Shown: in pieces, positions 1 through 7,639 of the stretch
Layout of the letters: every line of letters begins with the position of its first letter
How positions within the stretch are numbered: the first letter of the stretch is position 1
Notes under the pieces: generated by a model
Database searches by the model: none
Told to the model about the DNA's origin: nothing
What the model saw: the letters and a program-made list of their open reading frames with translations, nothing else
Assembly: GCA_033344775.1 (NCBI GenBank)
Contig: JAWPMT010000007.1
Coordinates: 496,001 to 560,000, forward strand
Source: Cytophagales bacterium
Lineage (GTDB): Bacteria; Bacteroidota; Bacteroidia; Cytophagales; Cyclobacteriaceae
Length of the DNA: 64,000 bases
Direction: 5' to 3'
Program-made: the position numbers and the translations under genes

Positions 1-2474
1 ATTTTTATGATGCCTTGAAAAACCTGAATGGGGTTGATTTTAGTACTCAGAGTTTGACTTTTAAGTCTGTCAACGCACGTGGATTCGGTTCCAATGGTAA
101 CACAAGATTTGTACAGTTAATCGATGGTATCGATAATCAGGCGCCTGGTTTGAACTTCCCCGTGGGTAACGTGGTAGGTATCGGCGAACTGGATCTGGAA
201 AGTGTAGAAATGATCCCTGGACCTGCTTCGGCACTCTACGGTCCAAACGCTTTACAAGGTATTCTTTTGATGCAGAGTAAGAGTCCATTCGAGTACCAAG
301 GCCTTTCCGCTTACAGTAAATTAGGTGTAAACCACATTGACAATGAAGATGACGATGCTTCCCTTTATCAAGATTGGGGCATTCGTTACGCAAAGGCTTT
401 TAATAACAAGTTTGCCTTCAAATTGACTGGATCGTATTTAAGAGCTAATGATTTTGTAGGGGTAGACGTACGCGATCAGAGTGGTTTAGGTGTAGCAAGA
501 AATACGGAGTTAGGCTTGAATGCCAATAATAACCCATTATACGATGGCGTAAACACCTATGGTGAGTTCAATATCGATGTAGGAACTGTGGCTGATATTG
601 TGATCAATGGAGATGATCCTGCATTAGCTGCTTCTGTTGGTGCAATTAGAAGCTTGCTTCCTGATGGTGCAAGAGGTGCTTTTGCTCCTTCCGGATTCCT
701 TGAAAATTCTTTTGTTGATAATACTACGGAGAGTATCAAATTCGGTGCTGGCTTACATTATCGTATCAGTGATAAAGTTGAGGCGCTGGTACAGTATAAC
801 TGGGGTAGTGGTAGTACAGTATATACGGCTAACGACCGATTCGTTCTTGATGATTTCGTGATCTGGACTGGTAAAGTTGAGTTGAAGGCTTCTAACTGGT
901 TCTTGAGAGCTTATACGACTCAGGAAAATAGTGGTGATAGCTATGCAGCTAACACGGTTACTCAACGAATCAATCAGCAGTTTTACTTACCAACTTATTT
1001 CGGAGCTTACACGGGCGCATTGCAGGCGGATTTGACTGCTAGTGCTGCTGAGCTTCATGCGATCGCTAAAGCGGTTACTGAAGATGCACGAGTTAATGGA
1101 AACACAGCACTGGGTGTACCTGCCTGGGAAGCTGGAACACCTGCATTTAACGAAGCATTCAATAGAATCAGAGGCATCTCTATAGCTGATGGTGGTGCTT
1201 TGTTCCTGGATAAATCCAATATGTATCACTACGAGGGTAGCTACAACTTTGAAAATGAAATAGATTGGATCGATATAGTAGCTGGAGCCAACTTCAGAAA
1301 CTTCAACCTGAACTCTGAAGCGACCCTATTTGCTTTGGAAGACAATGGTGATGAAATCTCTTACACGGAGTGGGGAACGTATGTTCAGTTGAAGAAATCA
1401 TTGGCTAACGACGCTCTGAACCTTCAGGCTTCATTGAGATATGATAAAAACGAATTCTTCACTGGTCAGTTTTCACCGCGTTTTAGTGCGGTTTACGAAG
1501 TAGCACCTGATCACAACATTCGAGGTTCATTCCAACGTGGTTTCCGTATTCCTACTACTCAGGATAACTTTATTGATCTTGATGTGGTATCAAGACGTTT
1601 GATCGGTAGCGCGCGATTCTTGTTGAATCGATATAATCTGATCGGTGGAGGGAACGCTTCTGCTTCCTATCTGGCATCTGACTTGGCGGCGGTAGCGGCT
1701 GGAGAACTTTCAATTGATCAATTGACCCCTGAAGCCACTCGATTGATGGAGCAGGATTTCACCACTGAGAAAGTGAATACGATTGAAGGTGGATATAGAG
1801 GTCTGTTTGCAGATGGTCGTTTACTAATTGATGGGTTCTATTTCTATAATATCTATCAGGACTTCATCGCTGAAATTACTCCGGTGCAAGCTTATCAGCT
1901 CGGAACAGGTGATATTCGTACGCAACTTCAAACACCAATTGCTGGATTTGATGCAACTACGGCGGAAGGAAAGGCGGCGATCCTTAATGGAACTGTTGCT
2001 ACGCAAGCTTACGGTGTAGATATCAATGCAGACGGTAACGTTCGTTCACAAGGTTGGGGATTGAGTGCCGAATACACTTTGAATGGTGGTTATGCGTTGA
2101 AAGGAAACGTATCATACAATGAATTGATTTCTCAGCAGGACTTGTTGGATCAAGGCTTTATTGCTTCTTTTAACACACCTCAATACAAATACAATCTTGG
2201 ATTTGGTAACAGGAAAGTAACTGATAATTTCGGGTTTAATGTAGCCTGGAGATGGCAGGAAGCATTCCTTTGGGAATCTTCATTCGGAACTGCTGTTATT
2301 CCAGCATTCGGAACCTTGGATGCGCAGGTATCTTACAAACTTCCTGATTTGAAAACAGTTGTTAAGATCGGTGGTTCGAACGTATTGAATGAGCGTTTCA
2401 CTACTTCATTCGGAAACCCTCGTCAAGGGGCGATCTTCTTTATCCAATTGAATTTTGACGAATTCTTGAACTAA
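1..2474 (+). CDS. TonB-dependent receptor, 5'-truncated by window edge
   Basis: Outer-membrane active-transport receptor; the substrate cannot be inferred. The reading frame is already open at base 3, so the TTG at 15 is not the start and the N-terminus (signal peptide, probable carboxypeptidase-like domain, TonB box) lies outside the window. The first ~100 visible residues are plug domain: an RGFG..NTRFVQLIDG-type segment, then a PGPASALYGPNALQG segment typical of TonB plugs. The remaining ~700 residues alternate aromatic strands and polar loops as in a 22-strand barrel, ending in aromatic-rich strands. A GDSL-like lipoprotein gene starts 21 bp downstream, so the two are probably co-transcribed. 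Confidence 0.93.
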   Translation, partial: FYDALKNLNGVDFSTQSLTFKSVNARGFGSNGNTRFVQLIDGIDNQAPGLNFPVGNVVGIGELDLESVEMIPGPASALYGPNALQGILLMQSKSPFEYQGLSAYSKLGVNHIDNEDDDASLYQDWGIRYAKAFNNKFAFKLTGSYLRANDFVGVDVRDQSGLGVARNTELGLNANNNPLYDGVNTYGEFNIDVGTVADIVINGDDPALAASVGAIRSLLPDGARGAFAPSGFLENSFVDNTTESIKFGAGLHYRISDKVEALVQYNWGSGSTVYTANDRFVLDDFVIWTGKVELKASNWFLRAYTTQENSGDSYAANTVTQRINQQFYLPTYFGAYTGALQADLTASAAELHAIAKAVTEDARVNGNTALGVPAWEAGTPAFNEAFNRIRGISIADGGALFLDKSNMYHYEGSYNFENEIDWIDIVAGANFRNFNLNSEATLFALEDNGDEISYTEWGTYVQLKKSLANDALNLQASLRYDKNEFFTGQFSPRFSAVYEVAPDHNIRGSFQRGFRIPTTQDNFIDLDVVSRRLIGSARFLLNRYNLIGGGNASASYLASDLAAVAAGELSIDQLTPEATRLMEQDFTTEKVNTIEGGYRGLFADGRLLIDGFYFYNIYQDFIAEITPVQAYQLGTGDIRTQLQTPIAGFDATTAEGKAAILNGTVATQAYGVDINADGNVRSQGWGLSAEYTLNGGYALKGNVSYNELISQQDLLDQGFIASFNTPQYKYNLGFGNRKVTDNFGFNVAWRWQEAFLWESSFGTAVIPAFGTLDAQVSYKLPDLKTVVKIGGSNVLNERFTTSFGNPRQGAIFFIQLNFDEFLN

Positions 2475-2495
2475 TCCATTCCACAAGAAAAGAAC

Positions 2496-4052
2496 ATGAA
2501 AAAGAATTTAATATACATTTTAGCGGCCGCATTTTTGATCGCTTCTTGTACGTCAGAAGATGATCTGGTACAAGATCAATTAGATCTTAATCCAGTGCCT
2601 GTATCTCCTACAGCCACTGGGTCGGCTGGTTCTGCCAATTTTGAGCACATGGTCTCATTCGGGGCATCCTTTGCTGCCGGTGTAATGGATGGTGCATTAT
2701 ATACCGATGGACAAGTATATAGCTATCCTGCTCAGATCGCACAAAAACTGATGACAGAAGGTGTTGGAGGCGGTACTTTCAATCAGCCTGACATTAATTC
2801 AGTCAATGGTTTTACCGGTGTGAACGAGGATGGAAGCATCAATGGAAGGTTCTTCTTGAACATCGCTGCTTTAGCACCTCAGCCTACTGTCGGTGAGTTG
2901 CCTACGGTATATTCAGGAGATCGTTCACAGTTGAACAACTTCGGTGTTGGAGGTATCATTCTTGCGCAAGCATTGACACCTGCAACGGGAGGCCCAGATG
3001 CGGAGGCCAATCCAGCATTTAATCCTTTCTATCAGCGATTTGCTACGGATCCAAGTGTCGATGGTGTCTCCGGCTCTTCTATCTTGACTGATGCGATTGC
3101 AACAGGACCAACATTCTTCACCTCTTCATTGGGTGGAAATGATATCCTGGGTTATGCAGTGAACGGAGGAGCCAATGATGGCATCCAGATTACTTCTGCT
3201 GCAGATTTTCAAGGACAATACACAGCATTGATTTCAGCGATGGTTGCTACTGGAGCCAAGGGAGTTGTGATGAACATTGCCCCTGTTATTTTCTTGCCAT
3301 ACTTCCGAGCAGTTCCCTACAATCCAATTCCGTTGGATCAGGCAAGTGCTGATGCACTAAATGCAGCCTATGCGGCGTACAATGGCGGATTAGATCTGGC
3401 CGTATTAGGAGGTGCAATTACGCAGGAAGAAGCAGATCGTCGAACCATTGCTTTTACAGCTTCTGCCGGCAGTGCCTTTGTTATGGAAGATGAGAACCTG
3501 ACTGACCTCAGTGCCTTGGGATTGCCAAATTATCGACTCACAGAAGCTACGGATTTGGTTCCGCTTCCAGCAGCAGCAGCTTTCGCAGGAGGAGTGGGAA
3601 CAAGTATCCCTGCTGTTGATCGCTGGGTGCTGACCATCGAAGAGCAAACAGAGATCATCACTGCAGCAGCGACTTATTCCGCAATCATTCAAGGAGTAGT
3701 GGATGCGACAAATGCAGCCGCTGGTGAAACAATGGTTGGAGTAGTAGATATTTATCCTTTATTGGCTGATGTTACTGGACTAACTCCAGAGCAAGCTACG
3801 GCATTGGCGTTTACGCCTGCTGGTGTTGCCGCAGCTGACGGGACTCTGGGTATCCAAATTGGTGGCCAAACACTCGCTCCGGATTTCAGTCCTGGAGGTA
3901 TTTACTCCACAGATGGAATCCATCCTAATCCAAGAGGCTACGCTTTGTTTGCTAACGCGTTTATTGAGACGATCAATACAACGTATGGAGCGTCCGTTCC
4001 AACGATAACTGATGAAGAAATTCTTTCCTTGAGAGGGATCTTCTTCCAGTAA
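2496..4052 (+). CDS. SGNH/GDSL-like hydrolase lipoprotein
   Basis: Predicted cell-surface or periplasmic lipoprotein with a GDSL/SGNH hydrolase fold, probably an esterase or lipase; the substrate is unknown. The signal peptide ends in a lipobox (LIASC, Cys18). Block I reads SFGASFAAG, with GAS in place of GDS. Block III is visible as GGNDILG, and block V as DGIHPNPRGY with the catalytic Asp/His pair near the C-terminus. At 518 aa it is longer than a minimal SGNH enzyme because of alanine-rich insertions. It follows the TonB receptor by 21 bp and ends before a clear terminator, so it is the last gene of that operon. Confidence 0.82.
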   Translation: MKKNLIYILAAAFLIASCTSEDDLVQDQLDLNPVPVSPTATGSAGSANFEHMVSFGASFAAGVMDGALYTDGQVYSYPAQIAQKLMTEGVGGGTFNQPDINSVNGFTGVNEDGSINGRFFLNIAALAPQPTVGELPTVYSGDRSQLNNFGVGGIILAQALTPATGGPDAEANPAFNPFYQRFATDPSVDGVSGSSILTDAIATGPTFFTSSLGGNDILGYAVNGGANDGIQITSAADFQGQYTALISAMVATGAKGVVMNIAPVIFLPYFRAVPYNPIPLDQASADALNAAYAAYNGGLDLAVLGGAITQEEADRRTIAFTASAGSAFVMEDENLTDLSALGLPNYRLTEATDLVPLPAAAAFAGGVGTSIPAVDRWVLTIEEQTEIITAAATYSAIIQGVVDATNAAAGETMVGVVDIYPLLADVTGLTPEQATALAFTPAGVAAADGTLGIQIGGQTLAPDFSPGGIYSTDGIHPNPRGYALFANAFIETINTTYGASVPTITDEEILSLRGIFFQ

Positions 4053-4076
4053 AAGAATAAACCCAAACTTGAATGG

Positions 4077-4110
4077 AGCCTCTGGTCATAGATCAGGGGC
4101 TTTCTTTTTC
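4077..4110 (+). terminator. Rho-independent terminator of the receptor/lipoprotein operon
   Basis: The stem AGCCTCTG (4077-4084) pairs with CAGGGGCT (4094-4101), with one G-T pair. A T-rich run follows. It lies 25 bp after the lipoprotein stop codon. Confidence 0.8.
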
Positions 4111-4207
4111 GATGTTAATTCAGAAAAGAGTCAAAAAATGCGATCGAATAGTTGGATTGAAGTATAAAAACAATAGTTTTGCGATCCGATTTTTAGATCA
4201 CATCACT

Positions 4208-4254
4208 GAGGAGTGGCAAAATGTCCTAGCCGGACGCGTCGATTGCGGCGGCCT
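4208..4254 (+). pseudogene. Possible degenerate tRNA-Ser 5'-half copy
   Basis: The stretch GAGGAGTGGCAAAATG (4208-4223) and the stretch TCGATTGCGGCGGCCT (4239-4254) closely match the acceptor/D-arm and D-arm/anticodon-stem parts of the intact tRNA-Ser 100 bp downstream. They are separated by 15 extra bases. No anticodon loop or T-arm follows. It could be a decayed tandem copy of tRNA-Ser or debris from an earlier integration. The match is short, so this is tentative. Confidence 0.35.
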
Positions 4255-4307
4255 GCCTCGATTTGAGAATCAAGAGTAAGGTAGTTACTCTAAACGCAAA
4301 AGATCAC

Positions 4308-4392
4308 AGAGGAGTGGCAGAGTGGTCGAATGCGGCGGTCTTGAAAACCGTTGTGCCGAGAGGTACCGGGGGTTCGAATCCCTCCTCCTCTG
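4308..4392 (+). tRNA. tRNA-Ser(UGA), integration target of the island
   Basis: The 7-bp acceptor AGAGGAG/CTCCTCT is perfect. The anticodon loop CTTGAAA gives anticodon TGA (Ser). A class II long variable arm is present. The T-arm is GGGGG-TTCGAAT-CCCTC, the discriminator is G4392, and CCA is not encoded. Its last 14 bases recur as a direct repeat at 31709-31722, which marks it as the attachment gene of the element that starts here. Confidence 0.95.
4379..4392 (+). other. Left attachment-site core (attL) inside tRNA-Ser
   Basis: The 14-bp sequence TCCCTCCTCCTCTG at the tRNA 3' end is repeated in direct orientation at 31709-31722. Integration into a tRNA 3' end with restoration of the gene is usual for tyrosine-recombinase elements, and an integrase gene lies 258 bp to the right. 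The exact crossover point cannot be fixed from sequence alone. Confidence 0.8.
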
Positions 4393-4415
4393 CTTTTAAG
4401 AAAGCAAAATCAATC

Positions 4416-4450
4416 AAAACCCTTCATACTGCACGTATGAAGGGTTTTTT
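4416..4450 (+). terminator. Terminator of tRNA-Ser
   Basis: A 14-bp perfect stem (4416-4429 with 4435-4448) closes a TGCAC loop. It is flanked by an A-run and a T-run, so it could work in both directions. Confidence 0.88.
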
Positions 4451-4505
4451 GTTTCTTAACACCCCCATTTCTTCCAGGTATTTTCATATAATTGGTCTAC
4501 AAACA

Positions 4506-4528
4506 GGTTAACAATTATTCTGTTAACC
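4506..4528. promoter_or_regulatory. Inverted GGTTAAC pair, probable integrase/excisionase arm site (left)
   Basis: GGTTAACA (4506-4513) and TGTTAACC (4521-4528) form an inverted repeat. The same GGTTAAC core occurs twice near the right end (31632-31650). Shared short motifs near both ends of a tyrosine-recombinase element usually are arm-type protein-binding sites; this assignment is an inference. Confidence 0.45.
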
Positions 4529-4584
4529 GAATGTGCTTTTTTGCCTCTAAATGAGGTTTTTTGGTGTTTTTAGGTTACATTTAT

Positions 4585-4600
4585 GGAGGGATTCGAACCC
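4585..4600 (-). repeat. 16-bp inverted copy of the tRNA-Ser T-arm
   Basis: GGAGGGATTCGAACCC is the exact reverse complement of tRNA-Ser bases 4370-4385. No 5' tRNA half can be found on the minus strand, so it is not a full tRNA. It may be a remnant of another attachment site or an additional recombinase site just upstream of the integrase gene. Confidence 0.6.
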
Positions 4601-4649
4601 TCGATCCATGCCAAACGACTATAAAAAGTAACATTCTAAAACAATTACT

Positions 4650-5894
4650 ATGAACAACACTTTCAGCGTTCTCTTTTGGTTTCTCAGTAACCGCATCAGT
4701 AAAAAGACAGGTGAAGCGCCAATCATGGCCAGAATCACCGTAAATGGCAAGAGAGCGGAAATATCAACTGGTAAAAAGGTAATACCTGAGAAATGGAATG
4801 TGAGCGCCGGAAGGGTGAGAGGTACAGGCGAACAAGCCAGGATCATCAATCGGCACCTGGATAAGATGCGAGTAAAGTTGGATAAGATCCATGATCGACT
4901 GCAGGAGGAAGATCAATTCATATCTGCTCAGAGCATCAAAAACATTTACCTGGGTAAAACGAATAAGCAACACTCACTACTTGAACTCTTCAGGCATCAT
5001 AACAGTCAAATGAAAGCTCAATTGGGGAAAGAGTATTCCCAGGGTACTTTGGAGCGATATGAGACGACTCTGAAGCACTTAGAACGATTCATTAAGCATC
5101 AGTACCAAAGAGACGACTATATGCTGAGAGAACTAAAGTATGCATTCATAGCAGACTTTGAGTTCTACCTCAAATCAGTGAAGAACATTGGCCACAATAC
5201 CACGATGAAATACCTGAGCTATTTCAAGAAGATCGTGTTCCTAGCATTGAAGAATGAGTGGATCGAGCGTGATCCATTCGCAAGGTTTGAAATGACACTG
5301 AAGGAAGTCAAGAAAGGCTACCTAACCAAAGAGGAGCTTTCGGACTTGTACCAAAAGGAATTCCAGGTAGAGCGATTGGAGCAGGTAAGAGATATCTTCC
5401 TCTTTTGCTGCTACACGGGTTTGGCTTATGCCGATGTGAAGAAACTTACACCTGAACATATCTCTAAGGGGCTGGATGGTGAGTACTGGATATTTGTCGA
5501 AAGAACGAAAACGGGATCTTCCTCTAATGTGCCTTTGTTACCCCAGGCTAGTGAGCTCATGGAGAAATACCAGGACCACCCAGAAACCGTAAACTCTGGT
5601 CATTTGCTACCAGTGATCTCAAACCAAAAAATGAATGCTTATCTGAAAGAGATCGCGAACCTATGCGGGATCACCAAGAACATTACGTTCCACATGGCCC
5701 GGCACACTTTCGCAACGACAGTCACGCTTTCAAATGGTGTAGCGATTGAAACGGTCGGAAATATGTTAGGTCACAAGAATTTGAAGACTACCCAGGTCTA
5801 TGCGAAGGTTGTCCAGGAGAAAGTAAGCGAGGACATGAAAGCGCTGAAAGAGAAGCTTGGCGGGACGGGCTTTGGTAGAGCTACTAATCAATAA
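4650..5894 (+). CDS. Tyrosine recombinase/integrase of the island
   Basis: Site-specific integrase expected to insert and excise the element at tRNA-Ser. At 414 aa it has the usual Bacteroidota phage-integrase layout: an N-terminal arm-binding region, a SAM-like core-binding domain (about residues 105-205) and a C-terminal catalytic domain. Visible catalytic residues are the beta-hairpin Lys in RTKTGSS, HMARH (H-x-x-R), LGHKNLKTT, and the nucleophile Tyr in QVYAKV. The box I Arg is not obvious: the segment reads CYTGLAYADV, with Ala where Arg is expected. Loss of Arg I is known in some Bacteroidota integrases such as IntDOT. Its 3' end overlaps the convergent small gene by 11 bp. Confidence 0.95.
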   Translation: MNNTFSVLFWFLSNRISKKTGEAPIMARITVNGKRAEISTGKKVIPEKWNVSAGRVRGTGEQARIINRHLDKMRVKLDKIHDRLQEEDQFISAQSIKNIYLGKTNKQHSLLELFRHHNSQMKAQLGKEYSQGTLERYETTLKHLERFIKHQYQRDDYMLRELKYAFIADFEFYLKSVKNIGHNTTMKYLSYFKKIVFLALKNEWIERDPFARFEMTLKEVKKGYLTKEELSDLYQKEFQVERLEQVRDIFLFCCYTGLAYADVKKLTPEHISKGLDGEYWIFVERTKTGSSSNVPLLPQASELMEKYQDHPETVNSGHLLPVISNQKMNAYLKEIANLCGITKNITFHMARHTFATTVTLSNGVAIETVGNMLGHKNLKTTQVYAKVVQEKVSEDMKALKEKLGGTGFGRATNQ

Positions 5895-6078
5895 ACTCCC
5901 TTACCTCCTCCATATCGATCCCGGTAAACTCAGAAAACTCACGAAGGGTCACCAGCTGGTGATCCTCTTTTTTTAGTTGCTTTCTGATTCGTTGAAGCAT
6001 AAGCCTCCCGTAGCGCTCACTTTTGCCAGTAATGCGCTGGATATCCTTGGGATAGATTATGATTCGTTTTAACCTCAT
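5884..6078 (-). CDS. Small basic HTH-like protein
   Basis: A 64-aa basic protein with no family I can name. The sequence (KDIQRITGKSERYGRLMLQ, then VTLREFSEFTGID) suggests two short helical DNA-binding-like segments, resembling small proteins found beside integrases in Bacteroidota elements. It is convergent with the integrase and overlaps its last 11 bases. It could modulate integration or excision, but that is inference from position only. Confidence 0.7.
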   Translation of the reverse strand: MRLKRIIIYPKDIQRITGKSERYGRLMLQRIRKQLKKEDHQLVTLREFSEFTGIDMEEVREFID

Positions 6079-6224
6079 TTCTTAGTTGTCATGCTTTATC
6101 CATGCTCTTTCCAGGAGGCATGTTCGGCAATAAGTACCAATAGCTATCAAAGCCGGAATCTCTCTGTATCTGCTCTAGGTTAAATATGCGTTTTTTCAGC
6201 CGTAAACCAAATTTTTTAAGTTTT

Positions 6225-7010
6225 ATGGCACGACAAAAAGGAATCATTAAACTAGAGGGAACCATCGGGGATGTGTCCTTCTACAAAAGCAAAGACGGCT
6301 ATTTAGCCAGGGAGAAAGGCGGGGTTGATGCGGATCGTATCAAGAATGATCCAGCCTTTCAGCGGACCCGTGAAAATGGCTCTGAGTTTGGCCGGGCAGG
6401 CAAAGCAGGTCGGATCATCCGAAATGCTTTCAGGCTGTTGATCCAAAACGCATCTGACTCCAAGGTTACCAGCAGGTTGACCAGGGAAATCCTTCGAGTG
6501 ATTAAGACTGATGTCACCAATGCTCGAGGTGAGCGCCAAGTCACTGCAGGAGATCTGAACATTCTGAATGGCTTTGATTTCAACATCGACGGAAAGCTGA
6601 GCTCGACCTTGTATGCGCAGTATGATCCGGTGGTTGATCGGGCAGCTGGCAGCATGGGCGTTCAAATCCCAGAGTTCATTCCTGGCAATACCGTGGCGTT
6701 TCCCTCCGGGGCAACTCACTTCAAGTTCCTGGTCGCAGCTGCGGAGATTGATTTCGAGAATGAAAGCTTCTTGTTCAATCAGGTCGCAAGCCCTGAGATT
6801 GAGCTTGGTCCTCAAACTGAAGCGGCCAGTGATTTCAATGTTCCGACTACTGCCAATAGCGAGTTGGACATGTTCTTGGTCCTTGGCCTGGACTTTCTTC
6901 AAGAAGTCAATGGAATCATGTACCCGTTGAAGAGTGGGTCTTACAATCCTTTGACCATCATTGCGATTGATGAAGCACCAGAAGTAGCGGATCCGGCACC
7001 TGACGCATAA
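6225..7010 (+). CDS. Conserved Bacteroidota hypothetical protein (MARQKGIIKLEG type)
   Basis: Function unknown. I chose the ATG at 6225 because the preceding in-frame segment from 6186 is low-complexity and the MARQKG..GTIGDVSFYKSKDG start looks like the genuine N-terminus of a family I recall as common in Bacteroidota mobile elements. The first ~100 residues are basic and rich in Arg, Lys and Gly (DPAFQRTRENGSEFGRAGKAG). The rest is beta-strand-like with an acidic, proline-rich tail. There is no signal peptide or membrane segment. The stop overlaps the next start (TAATG), so the two genes are translationally coupled. Confidence 0.8.
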   Translation: MARQKGIIKLEGTIGDVSFYKSKDGYLAREKGGVDADRIKNDPAFQRTRENGSEFGRAGKAGRIIRNAFRLLIQNASDSKVTSRLTREILRVIKTDVTNARGERQVTAGDLNILNGFDFNIDGKLSSTLYAQYDPVVDRAAGSMGVQIPEFIPGNTVAFPSGATHFKFLVAAAEIDFENESFLFNQVASPEIELGPQTEAASDFNVPTTANSELDMFLVLGLDFLQEVNGIMYPLKSGSYNPLTIIAIDEAPEVADPAPDA

Positions 7011-7198
7011 TGATGTTTAGTCAGTACAGTTCAAAGGCGGGGATATTCGGAGGGACAGTCCTTTCGATTATCCCTTCGCTTCATCTTCATGATGTTGGCC
7101 GGACAATCGTCTTGGCCATGGTTGGCGCTACAGTTAGTTTTTTCGTTTCGATGTTTTTGAAATGGATTGTAGCCTTAGCCAGGTCAAGACTCAAGTGA
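7010..7198 (+). CDS. Small two-helix membrane protein
   Basis: A 62-aa protein with two hydrophobic stretches (about residues 10-25 and 30-52) and a basic C-terminus (ARSRLK). It starts on the stop of the preceding gene (1-bp overlap), which supports translation and a joint role. The size and topology would fit a holin-like or membrane-anchor protein, but I do not recognise a family. Confidence 0.65.
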   Translation: MMFSQYSSKAGIFGGTVLSIIPSLHLHDVGRTIVLAMVGATVSFFVSMFLKWIVALARSRLK

Positions 7199-7254
7199 TT
7201 GACTCCAAAAGAAAAAAGAGAAAAAAAGAAAGCCATCAAAAAAGGGGGTGGAGG

Positions 7255-7312
7255 AAAAAAGCAAGGCAAAGCGCAATAAGGAAACAATCCAGTGCTTTCG
7301 CCTTGCTTTTTT
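7255..7312. terminator. Bidirectional terminator
   Basis: A 13-bp perfect stem, AAAAAAGCAAGGC (7255-7267) with GCCTTGCTTTTTT (7300-7312), encloses a 32-nt loop. It ends the two-gene unit on the left and could also stop the leftward small gene at 7391-7528. Confidence 0.75.
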
Positions 7313-7390
7313 AATTGCGGGAAAGCCAAGCGGGAACCCCCTTAACTTTGATGGATTTTTTTGCTTGGAGAGAATTCCTATCCGAAACAA

Positions 7391-7528
7391 CTAAGCGAAG
7401 TACTCACCTTTCGAAAATTGATCAGACAATATCCGAATTAAATAAATGATGTCGTGCAAAGAATAGCCTAATACGGTTCCCATAACTAGACCTAATAAGA
7501 ATCCTCTAAATGGTTTTGTAAACTTCAT
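7391..7528 (-). CDS. 45-aa single-pass membrane peptide
   Basis: An ATG-to-TAG frame of 45 codons reading MKFTKPFRGFLLGLVMGTVL at its start: a basic N-terminus, one hydrophobic helix with a glycine pattern, then a short polar tail. It lies alone on the minus strand between the 7255-7312 terminator and the structured RNA. Coding character is supported by the clean N-basic/TM layout, but no homologue can be checked here. Confidence 0.5.
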   Translation of the reverse strand: MKFTKPFRGFLLGLVMGTVLGYSLHDIIYLIRILSDQFSKGEYFA

Positions 7529-7639
7529 GTGTCAATAGTTTTCAATTAAATCTCGATCATAAACTTTAATTCTCCTAAGCTCTAAAGATGAACCTAACCA
7601 AAGGGTGGGTTGGGTGGGTACCTTAATCATCATCTTTAG

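Noticed and set aside
4073-4511. Plus-strand frames 4073-4279 and 4263-4511
   Set aside because: They run through a terminator and the tRNA-Ser gene, so they are chance frames.
6303-6902. A 199-aa minus-strand frame and a 105-aa plus-strand frame inside 6225-7010
   Set aside because: They overlap a gene with a better start, coupled neighbour and protein-like sequence. They are shadow frames.
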